Below the pieces are notes generated by a model that was not told where the DNA came from, made no database searches, and saw nothing but the letters and a program-made list of their open reading frames with translations. This document shows, one piece after another, positions 1 to 7,252 of a stretch of DNA of 19,889 nucleotides (position 1 is the first letter of the stretch; each line of letters starts with the position of its first letter). Source of the stretch: CAKOSP01 sp964372145 (lineage in GTDB: Bacteria > Bacillota_I > Bacilli_A > RF39 > UBA660). Both the position numbers and the translations under genes were made by a program. The stretch covers positions 1-19,889 of the forward strand of contig CAYJPM010000018.1 of NCBI GenBank assembly GCA_964372145.1, given 5' to 3'.

Positions 1-41
1 ACATAATATTGTTTTCCACCTGTTTCAAATATAGCTTTCAT
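1..41 (-). CDS. rplU: Ribosomal protein L21, N-terminal fragment (cut by window edge)
   Basis: The minus strand from 41 reads MKAIFETGGKQYY, the conserved start of bacterial L21, a 50S subunit protein bound to 23S rRNA. Only 13 codons lie in the window. A strong Shine-Dalgarno (TAAGGAGGT, 47-55) sits five bases before this ATG. A second ATG at 46 runs at once into TGA, so 41 is the start. In Bacillus, rplU directly follows spoIVFB; here spoIVFB lies 1.2 kb upstream on the same strand with an opposite-strand gene between them. The gene has its own promoter and leader. Confidence 0.9.
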   Translation of the reverse strand, partial: MKAIFETGGKQYY

Positions 42-55
42 TTCATACCTCCTTA

Positions 56-131
56 ATTTAAGTCGCGCCCTTAAGGTGATTAAATAATCTTATAACCTTT
101 TCAGTGCGGTTTTAACAAAATGTTTTAAAAC
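56..131 (-). promoter_or_regulatory. Probable L21 leader RNA (5' UTR of rplU)
   Basis: Between the promoter and the rplU ribosome-binding site lies an unusually GC-containing stretch for this genome. Read on the minus strand it contains ACCGCACTGAAAAGG and later AAGGGCGCGACTTAA. These blocks resemble, from memory, the conserved L21 leader upstream of rplU in many Bacillota, thought to mediate autogenous control. The position fits exactly. I have not folded it or compared it with a covariance model. Confidence 0.55.
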
Positions 132-137
132 ATAGTT

Positions 138-166
138 AGTTTATCAAATATACCAATTAAAGTCAA
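138..166 (-). promoter_or_regulatory. Vegetative (sigma-A type) promoter of rplU
   Basis: On the minus strand TTGACT (166-161) is followed after 17 bases by TAAACT (143-138), with TG one base before the -10 (extended -10). Predicted transcription start is near 131, giving a roughly 90-nt leader that contains the L21 leader element. Confidence 0.75.
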
Positions 167-191
167 CCTTTTTGGGTTATATTTAGTATTA

Positions 192-219
192 TTTGATTCA
201 GTATATTTGATTTTATAAT
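192..219 (+). promoter_or_regulatory. Putative promoter of the HExxH peptidase gene
   Basis: A consensus TATAAT lies at 214-219, with a weak -35 (TTTGAT, 192-197) 16 bases upstream. The implied transcription start, about 226, falls at or after the ATG at 225, which supports translation starting at 255 instead. Confidence 0.4.
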
Positions 220-254
220 TTAATATGCTATTATATGTTCAAGGAAGTTTATTT

Positions 255-1241
255 ATGTGGACAATAAGTACTATCGCAGATGATTTAGAAAAAGCTAAAT
301 CTATTGTTGCTAATAACAAAATGAATGAATATAATGATGATATTGAATTTATTAAAGATTTAATAAAATCTCTAAATAATCAACTTGATTATGAAGATGT
401 TAATATTTATCAAATTCAATCTTATTTTAATGATAATAAAGATAATAATGCTTTAATAAAACAATTTTTTTATTTAACTCGAGGAATCAATTATAAAAAT
501 TCCGGTCATATTTATAGCAAAATACGTATGCCTAAAAATGAAAATGATGTACTATCAATTACTCATGACTTTTATAAAACATTACCGAAAAATATTTATA
601 ATACTTTTTTAAAACTTTATAAAAACAGAGGAAATAATTTAAATTTTTTAAAAAATAGCATATTTGATGAAAATTATGAAGGTGAAACTTATTTTATACC
701 TATTGTGAATAATGTGTATATGAATATTTATACAGAAAATAACTCACATTTACCTATTGTGGCTATACACGAATATGCACATGGAATTCAACATTTATTA
801 AATAATAACTACACTAATTATGAGTATCTGTATAATGATTTAGATTCATATTTTTTTGAACTTTTAGCATATGATTTTTTACCTACTGTATTTTCTAATA
901 TATCATCTTTGGATTTACATTATGATTTCTATGATCTTCGAGAATTTAATTACGATAATTTTAAACTTGCTGCAAAATATTTTAGAATATTAAATAAAAA
1001 TTCAAAAATGAAAATCAATAATAAATATATTGTTGACTATGATGATCTTTTAGGAGATTTAAGTAGTTATATTAGTGCTATAGAATTATATATGATTTAT
1101 AAAGAAGATCCTGAAAAAGCTTTTCACATCTATGATCAAATACTTTCTTGTTATAATGATAATGATAAAATATTAGAATTGTTAAATATCAATTCTAGAG
1201 CTGAAGATTATGTTAAATTACTTAAGCCTAATAATTTTTAA
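255..1241 (+). CDS. Putative gluzincin-type zinc metallopeptidase (HExxH)
   Basis: A 328-residue protein with no obvious signal peptide. It contains HEYAH at residues 172-176, embedded as VAIHEYAHGIQHLL. A glutamate follows in FFELLAY at residue 202, about 25 residues on, the spacing expected of a third zinc ligand in M3-like gluzincins. I do not recognise the subfamily or its substrate. The start at 255 is chosen over an in-frame ATG at 225 because AAGGAAG (241-247) is well spaced from it and the predicted transcription start lies near 226. The gene converges on spoIVFB, overlapping its end by 14 bases, and interrupts the usual spoIVFB-rplU adjacency. It looks like an insertion into a conserved block. 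The zinc-site reading is fairly firm; physiological role is unknown. Confidence 0.7.
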   Translation: MWTISTIADDLEKAKSIVANNKMNEYNDDIEFIKDLIKSLNNQLDYEDVNIYQIQSYFNDNKDNNALIKQFFYLTRGINYKNSGHIYSKIRMPKNENDVLSITHDFYKTLPKNIYNTFLKLYKNRGNNLNFLKNSIFDENYEGETYFIPIVNNVYMNIYTENNSHLPIVAIHEYAHGIQHLLNNNYTNYEYLYNDLDSYFFELLAYDFLPTVFSNISSLDLHYDFYDLREFNYDNFKLAAKYFRILNKNSKMKINNKYIVDYDDLLGDLSSYISAIELYMIYKEDPEKAFHIYDQILSCYNDNDKILELLNINSRAEDYVKLLKPNNF

Positions 1242-1983
1242 ATTTTTCATTTAAGACTTCTTTCTCGCTTTTAAATTTATTGTTATCCCAAAAGTAAAAA
1301 AATTCATTTTTTTTTAATTTATTTAAGTTAGTACCTACTACATTATTTACTTTTTTATATTTATAATTATTCAGATGTCTTTCAAGTAAAAATTTGTTAA
1401 ATACAAATTTTTTATTTTTTATTAACTCTATCAACTTAAAGAAAAAAAATGTGATTATCATATAATTATTTAAATTAAATTTATAGTTATAAATAAATAA
1501 TGTCAATGCCACTATAGATATATACATGGTTAATAAATAGCTTTTTTTAAAAGTAGTAAATTTATTTAATATGATATTTATAAATTCTATACCATCTAGT
1601 GGGTATATTGGTAATACATTAAAAATAATTATTAATGTATTGTACTTAATAAAAATATTATATGTATGATATGTAATAAAGGAATAATTTATTAATATGG
1701 TAAATATTAGTAACAATATTAATTGGAATAAAATTCCTGATATATTAATAAGTAGATCTTTTAAAAAAGGGCAATTTATGTCTTTTTTTATTTTAGTAAT
1801 TCCACCGAATGGATATATGTTAATCTCTAAAACTTTATATCCGTTTATATAAGCTGTTAGTGCATGCCCTACTTCATGAACAAATACTATAATAAATATC
1901 ATTATAGCTTCTTTTATGAGACCGCATATAAAAAATAATACTAAAAAATAATATGTAGATGAATTAATTTTTATAAGATTCAT
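1228..1983 (-). CDS. spoIVFB: SpoIVFB-like intramembrane site-2 metalloprotease (M50)
   Basis: A 251-residue, strongly hydrophobic membrane protein. FVHEVGH (H36, E37, H40) supplies two zinc ligands and the catalytic glutamate, followed by the conserved YPFGG block. NVLPIYPLDG (122-131) supplies the third ligand, Asp130. This is the site-2 protease signature. In Bacillus, SpoIVFB sits in the outer forespore membrane and cuts pro-sigma-K, releasing the last mother-cell sigma factor. The gene overlaps spoIVFA by 20 bases and ends the mreC-mreD-spoIVFA-spoIVFB operon, matching Bacillus order. The substrate is inferred from synteny. The C-terminal 70 residues are basic and soluble, where Bacillus SpoIVFB carries a CBS domain; that part is not clearly recognisable. 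It ends in TAG. Confidence 0.85.
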   Translation of the reverse strand: MNLIKINSSTYYFLVLFFICGLIKEAIMIFIIVFVHEVGHALTAYINGYKVLEINIYPFGGITKIKKDINCPFLKDLLINISGILFQLILLLIFTILINYSFITYHTYNIFIKYNTLIIIFNVLPIYPLDGIEFINIILNKFTTFKKSYLLTMYISIVALTLFIYNYKFNLNNYMIITFFFFKLIELIKNKKFVFNKFLLERHLNNYKYKKVNNVVGTNLNKLKKNEFFYFWDNNKFKSEKEVLNEKFKNY

Positions 1984-2548
1984 ATTTTATAAACTCATTT
2001 TCTTTTTTTATAACCAAGTATAATTTATCATCGACCGTTTCACCAATTATTGTTTCATTTTCTATATAATCATATAAGTTTACTGAAATATTTGTTAAAT
2101 TTGAATACCATATGTCATATCCATCATTTCCTTGTATAATTACTGTATTTCCATAATTTTCTTTTTCACCAATAAAAACCACTACTCCACCTATTAAATT
2201 TGATATTGGAGATAATGATGACACAGTTAGTGCTTGGCCATCATAGTAATCTTCAATATTGGTATAATTTATACTACCACTAAATACCACTTCTGTTTTA
2301 TTAGTTATAGGAACAATGTCACCAAAATAATTTGTATACCAATTATTTATTTTAGTAAAAGATAAACTTTCTGAAAATAACTTTTCTTTAAAAAATAGTT
2401 TATTATCCTCACTTATTTTAATATAAATTAAAGAACTAAATAAAAAAATAATACTAATTAATAACTTAGTAATCCATTTTTTATTAATTTTTATTTTTCG
2501 ATCTTGTTTATTTTTACATCTATTAATTATTTGATCTATTTGTTCCAT
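1964..2548 (-). CDS. spoIVFA: SpoIVFA-like protein with degenerate M23 (LytM) domain
   Basis: 194 residues: a basic cytoplasmic segment, one membrane helix at about 27-44 (WITKLLISIIFLFSSLIYI), then an extracytoplasmic domain. The C-terminal half follows the LytM/M23 fold pattern, but zinc-binding histidines are replaced: the region normally HGYxTxYxHL reads NDGYDIWYSNL. It is therefore a pseudopeptidase, as is SpoIVFA of Bacillus, which anchors and inhibits SpoIVFB until the forespore signals. The gene sits directly before spoIVFB with overlapping ends and after mreD with a 26-base overlap. Identity rests on domain pattern plus gene order; sequence similarity itself is low. Confidence 0.75.
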   Translation of the reverse strand: MEQIDQIINRCKNKQDRKIKINKKWITKLLISIIFLFSSLIYIKISEDNKLFFKEKLFSESLSFTKINNWYTNYFGDIVPITNKTEVVFSGSINYTNIEDYYDGQALTVSSLSPISNLIGGVVVFIGEKENYGNTVIIQGNDGYDIWYSNLTNISVNLYDYIENETIIGETVDDKLYLVIKKENEFIKYESYKN

Positions 2549-2921
2549 ATTTTATCATCCTAGTAAAATGTATGTCTTCATTAGAAATAATATAACATAG
2601 AATATATATTGGTATATTTAGAATAATTATTTTATAAAAATTTACTGGATTATATATGAATGATATCACAATACAAAATAACAATAAATTTAGAATATTT
2701 AGAATTAAGTTATTCATTTTTTTTAGGTGTGAAATTTTATTTATAATATAAATAAATAATAAAATTAATGTTATGAAACTACTTTTAAATATAAAAACAT
2801 CTAAAAATAAACCATTTAATAAAATATTAAATAAATTGTTTTCTTTAATATTTAATATAAATAGGTAAGAATTTAAATTTAGGTATGTATTAAATATAAT
2901 GTCAATTAATATATATATCAA
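2523..2921 (-). CDS. mreD: MreD-like rod-shape membrane protein
   Basis: 132 residues, nearly all hydrophobic, with about four membrane helices and many Asn/Ile/Leu. This is shorter than typical MreD (about 170). The segment ILLNGLFLDVFIFKS resembles the conserved GLxxDxF region of MreD. The start codon is TTG at 2921, three bases after the mreC stop; an AAAGGA ribosome-binding site lies inside the end of mreC. MreD works with MreC in the elongasome that guides side-wall peptidoglycan synthesis. The assignment rests mainly on position between mreC and spoIVFA, as in Bacillus. Confidence 0.7.
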   Translation of the reverse strand: MIYILIDIIFNTYLNLNSYLFILNIKENNLFNILLNGLFLDVFIFKSSFITLILLFIYIINKISHLKKMNNLILNILNLLLFCIVISFIYNPVNFYKIIILNIPIYILCYIISNEDIHFTRMIKYGTNRSNN

Positions 2922-2922
2922 T

Positions 2923-3543
2923 TTATTTCACATCCTTTATTACCGCTAAAAAATTAATATCATATAAATCACCATATTCATTAACTATATAATTATCTTT
3001 AGAAGTAGTAGTATCTTTTTTTAATACATTACCTATTTTTATGCCTTCATATATATTAGCTAAACCTGAGGTATAAATTTCTGAGTTTATATTAATACTA
3101 TTTGTCGTTAGATTAGAAATAATTATATTATTATTTTCATATTTCAATAAACCATAATCGTCATTTATTTTAACTGAAAGAGAAATATCTTTATTAGTAA
3201 GTAGCATTACTTTACTAGATGTATCATATACATCTGTAATTATACCTATTAATCCCGATTCATCTATTACAGCCATATCTTCTTTAATACCATAGTTATG
3301 TCCTTTATATATCGTTATTTCTTTTTTAAAGTTATAAATATCTCTATAAAGTACTTTAGTATACTCTAAATCATATAGTTCATTTACAAAATATTCATCT
3401 ATACTATTTAATTCACAATACTTATTTGTAGCATTATCTGGTATAAATGTAATATTTTCAAATAATAAATATATATTATCTTTTGTCAAAAATAATATTA
3501 AAAATATAATTATATAAATTGTTTTTATCCAAATATTTTTCAT
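2923..3543 (-). CDS. mreC: Rod-shape-determining protein MreC
   Basis: 206 residues with one N-terminal membrane helix (about 3-22) and a beta-rich extracellular domain. IDESGLIGIITDVYDTSSKVMLLT is the central MreC region (shown in part: SGLIGIITDV, SSKVMLLT), and IYTSGLANIYEGIKIGNV matches the second barrel (SGLANIYEGIKIG). MreC scaffolds the elongation complex in the periplasm-equivalent space. It is short for the family (about 280 in Bacillus): the coiled coil after the membrane helix is nearly absent. No mreB is in the window. The gene lies 20 bases after the SPOR gene and is closely followed by mreD. Confidence 0.85.
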   Translation of the reverse strand: MKNIWIKTIYIIIFLILFLTKDNIYLLFENITFIPDNATNKYCELNSIDEYFVNELYDLEYTKVLYRDIYNFKKEITIYKGHNYGIKEDMAVIDESGLIGIITDVYDTSSKVMLLTNKDISLSVKINDDYGLLKYENNNIIISNLTTNSININSEIYTSGLANIYEGIKIGNVLKKDTTTSKDNYIVNEYGDLYDINFLAVIKDVK

Positions 3544-3563
3544 ATTTATATTATGGGAAATAT

Positions 3564-3998
3564 TTAACTAAATAATGTATTTAATATGAGTTCATTTGTT
3601 TTAAATATAACTTCCATATTTTCTGATTGTGTCAATAAATTTTCGTATTCTATTAATTTTTCATATTTATCATTATCTATTATTAATTCTTTTAGAATAT
3701 AATTTACATTATTTGCTAAATAATAGTTCTCTAAATTTGATATTAATAATTCATTATTATATGCTGCCGAAAAAACTTTATAATAATTATTTTCTTGGTA
3801 TATGACAGCAGTATTTAAAGTATTTACATAGTTTAAAGCATTTTCTTTATCACTAAATACTCCCATTTGAAACACGGTAATTTTATATGATTCTTCATTA
3901 ACTAGAATCGGTTCATTTTTAATATCTTCAAACATGTATAATCCAAACAATGTACCTGATATTATTGCTAAAATAATTGATATTATATATTTTTTCAT
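3564..3998 (-). CDS. Membrane-anchored SPOR-domain protein (SpoIIB-like position)
   Basis: 144 residues. An N-terminal membrane helix (about 4-22) is followed by a SPOR-like fold: YKITVFQMGVFSDKENAL begins the domain, NNYYKVFSAAYNN is its middle strand. SPOR domains bind denuded septal peptidoglycan glycans. In Bacillus the SPOR protein SpoIIB is encoded near the mre genes, and the same role at the sporulation septum is a reasonable inference, but this protein is much shorter and the homology is not demonstrable by eye. It has an AGGTGAT ribosome-binding site and is first in the operon running into mreC, mreD, spoIVFA and spoIVFB. Confidence 0.65.
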   Translation of the reverse strand: MKKYIISIILAIISGTLFGLYMFEDIKNEPILVNEESYKITVFQMGVFSDKENALNYVNTLNTAVIYQENNYYKVFSAAYNNELLISNLENYYLANNVNYILKELIIDNDKYEKLIEYENLLTQSENMEVIFKTNELILNTLFS

Positions 3999-4034
3999 TA
4001 TATCACCTATATATTTATAACAAATTGAAACTAA

Positions 4035-4042
4035 AATGTATG
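4035..4042 (-). promoter_or_regulatory. Possible sigma-E-like -10 element before the SPOR-mre-spoIVF operon
   Basis: The minus strand reads CATACATT, an exact match to the Bacillus sigma-E -10 consensus (CATACAnT), 36 bases before the start codon of the first gene. The -35 region about 14-15 bases upstream fits poorly. A TATAAA at 4019-4014 is an alternative vegetative -10, also with a poor -35. Confidence 0.3.
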
Positions 4043-4062
4043 TCGAATAACATCAAAAAGAA

Positions 4063-4091
4063 TTGTATATTTAATTTAGATATAGTATAAT
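4063..4091 (+). promoter_or_regulatory. Vegetative promoter of the GspE/PilB-like gene
   Basis: TTGTAT (4063-4068), 17-base spacer, consensus TATAAT (4086-4091). Predicted start near 4098 gives a 26-nt leader with the ribosome-binding site AAAGGG (4108-4113). Confidence 0.7.
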
Positions 4092-4123
4092 AAATTATAA
4101 GAATAAGAAAGGGTATTTTGACT

Positions 4124-5401
4124 ATGTTTAAAGAATATGATTATGAAAATAAACCTGTAGTTGATATAGTTAATGAAATGATTATTGATGCTATAAATAA
4201 AAAAGCGTCTGACATTCATTTTGACCCTACTTCTGATACTTTAAATGTTAGAATTAGAATAGATGGAGAACTTGTAGATTATGCTAAAGTTCCTTTCGAA
4301 GTTAAAAAGAATTTAACAACTAGAATTAAAATAATATCAGGTATGAATATTACCGAAACTAGATTACCTCAAGATGGTGCGATTAAAAATATAGGATTAG
4401 AAAATGACATTGATTTGCGTGTTTCTAGTTTACCCATTACTGATGGTGAGAAAATAGTTGTCCGTATACTTGATTACAAAATGAGTTCATCTGGATTAGA
4501 ACATTTAGGTTTTTCTCCTGATAACTTAGAAAAAATAAAAAAATTAATAGCTTTACCTAATGGTATAATACTAATTTGTGGGGCTACTGGTTCAGGTAAA
4601 TCTACTACTGTGTACTCTATGTTACAACAACTTAACACAAGTACTAGAAATATATTAACAGTTGAAGATCCTGTAGAAATGAAAATTGAAGGAATTAACC
4701 AAGTTCAAGTAATGAGTGAAATTAACTTAAACTTTGCTAATGTACTAAGAAGTATGTTACGACAAGATCCTGATGTTATAATGATTGGGGAAATAAGAGA
4801 TGATGAAACAGCCAGAATTGCTGTTAAAGCTTCCATTACGGGGCATTTAGTTTTATCAACAATCCATACTAACAATGCTCTTAATACAATCGAAAGATTA
4901 TTAGATATGGAAATCGAAAGATATTTATTAGGATCTGCACTTGCTGGTTTAGTTGCACAAAGACTTGTTAAAAAGATTTGTCCTAAATGTAGAAAAGCAC
5001 GTAATACTACACCATTTGAAAAAATATTATTTAAAGAAGTTTTAAATAAAGATATTCAATCTATATATACACCAGTAGGCTGTCCTGACTGTATTAAAGG
5101 TTATAGAGGTAGAATTTCACTACATGAAGTATTAGTTGTTAAACAAGAAATAAGAGATGCTATTTTAAATAACACTACTAAAGCTGATTTAAGAGCAATG
5201 GTATATGAAAAAACAGATACTACTTCTCTACTTAAAGATGGTTTATCAAAATTAGTTGAAGGATTAACCAGCATTGAAGAGATTATGAGAGTTATTGATG
5301 TTGAAGAAGATTTGAAATATGAAAGTGAATCTTTAAAAAATGCTTTCTTAGGTAAAAGTGTTATCAAAGAAGAAGTTAAAGAGAATATTGAAGAATTATA
5401 A
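4124..5401 (+). CDS. GspE/PilB-family secretion or pilus assembly ATPase
   Basis: 425 residues from the ATG at 4124; a TTG at 4118 is too near the AAAGGG ribosome-binding site. Motifs in order: KKASDIHFDP of the N2 domain, Walker A GATGSGKST (153-161), Asp box VEDPVE, Walker B DPDVIMIGEIRDDETA, His box TGHLVLSTIHTNNA, and a zinc-binding tetracysteine (CPKC at 286-289, CPDC at 320-323). These define the hexameric ATPase that drives pseudopilus or type IV pilus assembly. The usual N-terminal MshEN/N1 domain is missing. Tetracysteine argues for PilB/GspE rather than the retraction ATPase PilT. No pilin, inner-membrane platform or prepilin peptidase gene is nearby; the gene is monocistronic between a strong promoter and a terminator. 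Its partner machine is unknown. Confidence 0.88.
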   Translation: MFKEYDYENKPVVDIVNEMIIDAINKKASDIHFDPTSDTLNVRIRIDGELVDYAKVPFEVKKNLTTRIKIISGMNITETRLPQDGAIKNIGLENDIDLRVSSLPITDGEKIVVRILDYKMSSSGLEHLGFSPDNLEKIKKLIALPNGIILICGATGSGKSTTVYSMLQQLNTSTRNILTVEDPVEMKIEGINQVQVMSEINLNFANVLRSMLRQDPDVIMIGEIRDDETARIAVKASITGHLVLSTIHTNNALNTIERLLDMEIERYLLGSALAGLVAQRLVKKICPKCRKARNTTPFEKILFKEVLNKDIQSIYTPVGCPDCIKGYRGRISLHEVLVVKQEIRDAILNNTTKADLRAMVYEKTDTTSLLKDGLSKLVEGLTSIEEIMRVIDVEEDLKYESESLKNAFLGKSVIKEEVKENIEEL

Positions 5402-5425
5402 AAAGAGTTTTAAAAACTCTTTTTT
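5401..5425. terminator. Bidirectional intrinsic terminator
   Basis: A 10-bp stem (AAAAGAGTTT / AAACTCTTTT) with a 3-nt loop lies between the converging ATPase and Hpt-receiver genes, flanked by T runs on one side and A runs on the other. It begins at the ATPase stop and overlaps the end of the Hpt-receiver gene. Confidence 0.8.
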
Positions 5426-6179
5426 ACATCATTGTTTTTTCTACAACAGATTTTAAATCGTTTAAATTAAACGGTTTAGATAACATATCCTTTATTGGAT
5501 AAGTAAATGCTTTATTAATTGTTTCTTTACTTTCATCACCAGTTATAATAGACACTTTAATCGAATTATATAATTGTTTTTCTTTTAAAAATTCTAACAC
5601 TTCAAATCCGGTTATGTCAGGCATATTCAAATCAAGTAATAAACAATCTATTGTCGATGAATTATTTTCAATATAATTCTTAGCTTCTGTACCACTATTA
5701 TAAATAATTACATTATATTCATTTTTTAAACTTTTATCTACTAAGTTTGTTATTAGTGGTGAATCATCTACTACTAATATATTTTTTTTTGGATTATTTG
5801 TTATAATCGGTGCATCACTGTCTTCAGTTAAATATTGTTTTACAGTGTTAACCATAAAATCTACATTTTGTAATAATTCTTCATATCCTTCTGTAATTAC
5901 TTTTTGATTACTTTCTTTACCAGCCATTTCATGCTTTAAAGCGATTTCTGCAACTGATGTGAATCCTAAATATCTAGCATCACTTTTAATAGAATGAGCA
6001 AATACTGCATAATTATTTAAATCATTTACATTTTTGGCATTAGCAAGCCTTTCCAACTTTGATGTAATACCATCTAAGAAATCTTGCATTGTTTCATTGT
6101 ATATAGTAATGTCTCCAAAAAGTTCAATTGATTTATCAACATCAACGCCGTTTTCTTTCAAAAATTTAATATCTTTCAT
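5424..6179 (-). CDS. Hpt-receiver phosphorelay protein
   Basis: 251 residues in two domains. Residues about 15-117 form a histidine phosphotransfer (Hpt) bundle with FAHSIKSDARYLGF; H62 is the expected phospho-acceptor. Residues about 132-251 form a CheY-like receiver: acidic pair D138-D139, phospho-acceptor D183 in LLLDLNMPD, T213, and K235 in LSKP. There is no DNA-binding or enzymatic output domain and no kinase in the window. It most likely shuttles phosphate in a multistep relay or signals by protein contact. Order Hpt then receiver in a stand-alone protein is uncommon. It converges on the secretion ATPase, sharing its terminator, so a functional link to pilus/secretion control is possible but only positional. 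A TGTTAAAAT extended -10 (6211-6203) may drive it. Confidence 0.85.
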   Translation of the reverse strand: MKDIKFLKENGVDVDKSIELFGDITIYNETMQDFLDGITSKLERLANAKNVNDLNNYAVFAHSIKSDARYLGFTSVAEIALKHEMAGKESNQKVITEGYEELLQNVDFMVNTVKQYLTEDSDAPIITNNPKKNILVVDDSPLITNLVDKSLKNEYNVIIYNSGTEAKNYIENNSSTIDCLLLDLNMPDITGFEVLEFLKEKQLYNSIKVSIITGDESKETINKAFTYPIKDMLSKPFNLNDLKSVVEKTMM

Positions 6180-6317
6180 TATGACCCTACTTTCTTATCT
6201 ACATTTTAACATATTAATATACACGCTAATATAATTATTGTTAAATTAGTCATAAAGTTTACAAAACACTAATAATTTATAAATATTAAATTTAATTAAA
6301 TATAAAGGTCAAACCAA

Positions 6318-6346
6318 TTGACTTTTAACTTAATATATGATATAGT
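6318..6346 (+). promoter_or_regulatory. Vegetative promoter of rpmB
   Basis: TTGACT (6318-6323), 17-base spacer, TATAGT (6341-6346) with TGA immediately before it (extended -10). It is followed at 6361-6366 by the AGGAGG ribosome-binding site of rpmB. Confidence 0.75.
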
Positions 6347-6376
6347 TTTTACTGAAAACAAAGGAGGCAGATTTAT

Positions 6377-6565
6377 ATGGCTACAAAATTAACAACTAAA
6401 AAACCTTTATCGGTAAATAAAAGATCTCACGCTATGAACGCTACTAAATCTCAACAAAAACCTAATTTACAAACTAGAATTGTTGATGGTGTTAAAGTTA
6501 AATTAAGCGCAAGAGAATTTAAAACTTTAAATAAAAAAAATACTACAGTAAAAGAAGAAGAATAA
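6377..6565 (+). CDS. rpmB: 50S ribosomal protein L28
   Basis: 62 residues: KKPLSVNKRSHAMNATK and KPNLQTRIVDGVKVKLSAREFKTL match L28 (G-KKP-SGN-SHA, PNLQ, V-SARAL). L28 is a late-assembling 50S protein. The N-terminal zinc-ribbon cysteines of some L28 forms are absent, so this is the zinc-independent type. It is monocistronic, with its own promoter, a strong AAAGGAGG ribosome-binding site and a terminator starting at the stop codon. In Bacillus, rpmB also lies close to the prkC-rsgA-rpe cluster, which agrees with this arrangement. Confidence 0.92.
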   Translation: MATKLTTKKPLSVNKRSHAMNATKSQQKPNLQTRIVDGVKVKLSAREFKTLNKKNTTVKEEE

Positions 6566-6588
6566 AAAAACACTATGTGTTTTTTTTT
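6564..6588 (+). terminator. Intrinsic terminator of rpmB
   Basis: AAAAACAC / GTGTTTTT hairpin with a TAT loop, followed by a T run, directly after the rpmB stop. Confidence 0.75.
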
Positions 6589-6594
6589 ATTAAA

Positions 6595-6620
6595 AAAATA
6601 ATATCATTAGATATTATTTT
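6595..6620 (-). terminator. Intrinsic terminator of the rlmN-rpe operon
   Basis: AAAATAATATC / GATATTATTTT hairpin with an ATTA loop; on the minus strand it is followed by a T run. The rpe stop codon lies inside the stem. The two neighbouring terminators lie back-to-back between rpmB and rpe. Confidence 0.7.
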
Positions 6621-7252
6621 AACGAATTTATTTGTTCATCATAATTTTCACTTTTACAAATGTATGAACCACTTATAACATAATCAATATTTAAATTATT
6701 TAGTGATTTAATAGTATTATTATTAATACCACCATCTACTGCTATTTCAAAAGATAAATTATTATTCAACTTGTAATCAGCAAGTTTTTTTATTTTTGGA
6801 ATAGTATCTTCGATAAAATTTTGTCCACCAGCACCTGGCACTACACTCATTATTAAAACTCTATCTACTATATGATAAAATGAATTATAATCACTTATGT
6901 CCTCTTCTGGATTAATTACTAGACCAGGAGATATATTATATTTTTTTAATTTATCTATTAGTTTTATTGGCTTTTTTTCTGCATTGACATGAAAAAATAA
7001 GTTTTTTATAGTTTTTTTCTTCTTAAAATATTTCATATATTTTATTGGATTTTTAACCATTAAGTGAACATCAATATTTTTTGTTGCGTTTTTTATTATC
7101 CATTTAATATCTTTGCTCATAAAATTTTTATTAGTTACATATTTACCATCCATTATATCCATATGTATATAATCAGCATCACTTATATTTATTTTATTAA
7201 TTGTTTCTTTTAAATTATAGTTACTACTTATATAACTTACTGCTACTTTCAT
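6614..7252 (-). CDS. rpe: Ribulose-phosphate 3-epimerase
   Basis: 212 residues with a (beta/alpha)8 pattern. It interconverts ribulose 5-phosphate and xylulose 5-phosphate in the pentose phosphate pathway. Metal ligands and catalytic acids are visible: HMDIMDG (H30, D32), DVHLMV (H63), and VDGGIN (D173). MSVVPGAGGQNFI (135-147) is the phosphate/active-site loop, usually PGFGGQ; Phe is Ala here. The start overlaps the end of rsgA by 29 bases, with GGAG in front. It is last in the rlmN-prpC-prkC-rsgA-rpe operon, the same place it holds in Bacillus. Confidence 0.92.
   Translation of the reverse strand: MKVAVSYISSNYNLKETINKINISDADYIHMDIMDGKYVTNKNFMSKDIKWIIKNATKNIDVHLMVKNPIKYMKYFKKKKTIKNLFFHVNAEKKPIKLIDKLKKYNISPGLVINPEEDISDYNSFYHIVDRVLIMSVVPGAGGQNFIEDTIPKIKKLADYKLNNNLSFEIAVDGGINNNTIKSLNNLNIDYVISGSYICKSENYDEQINSLK

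Noticed and set aside
225..254. Upstream start at 225 for the HExxH peptidase
   Set aside because: The predicted transcription start is about 226 and the Shine-Dalgarno AAGGAAG fits the ATG at 255.
5101..5367. 88-codon minus-strand frame
   Set aside because: Shadow inside the GspE/PilB ATPase gene.
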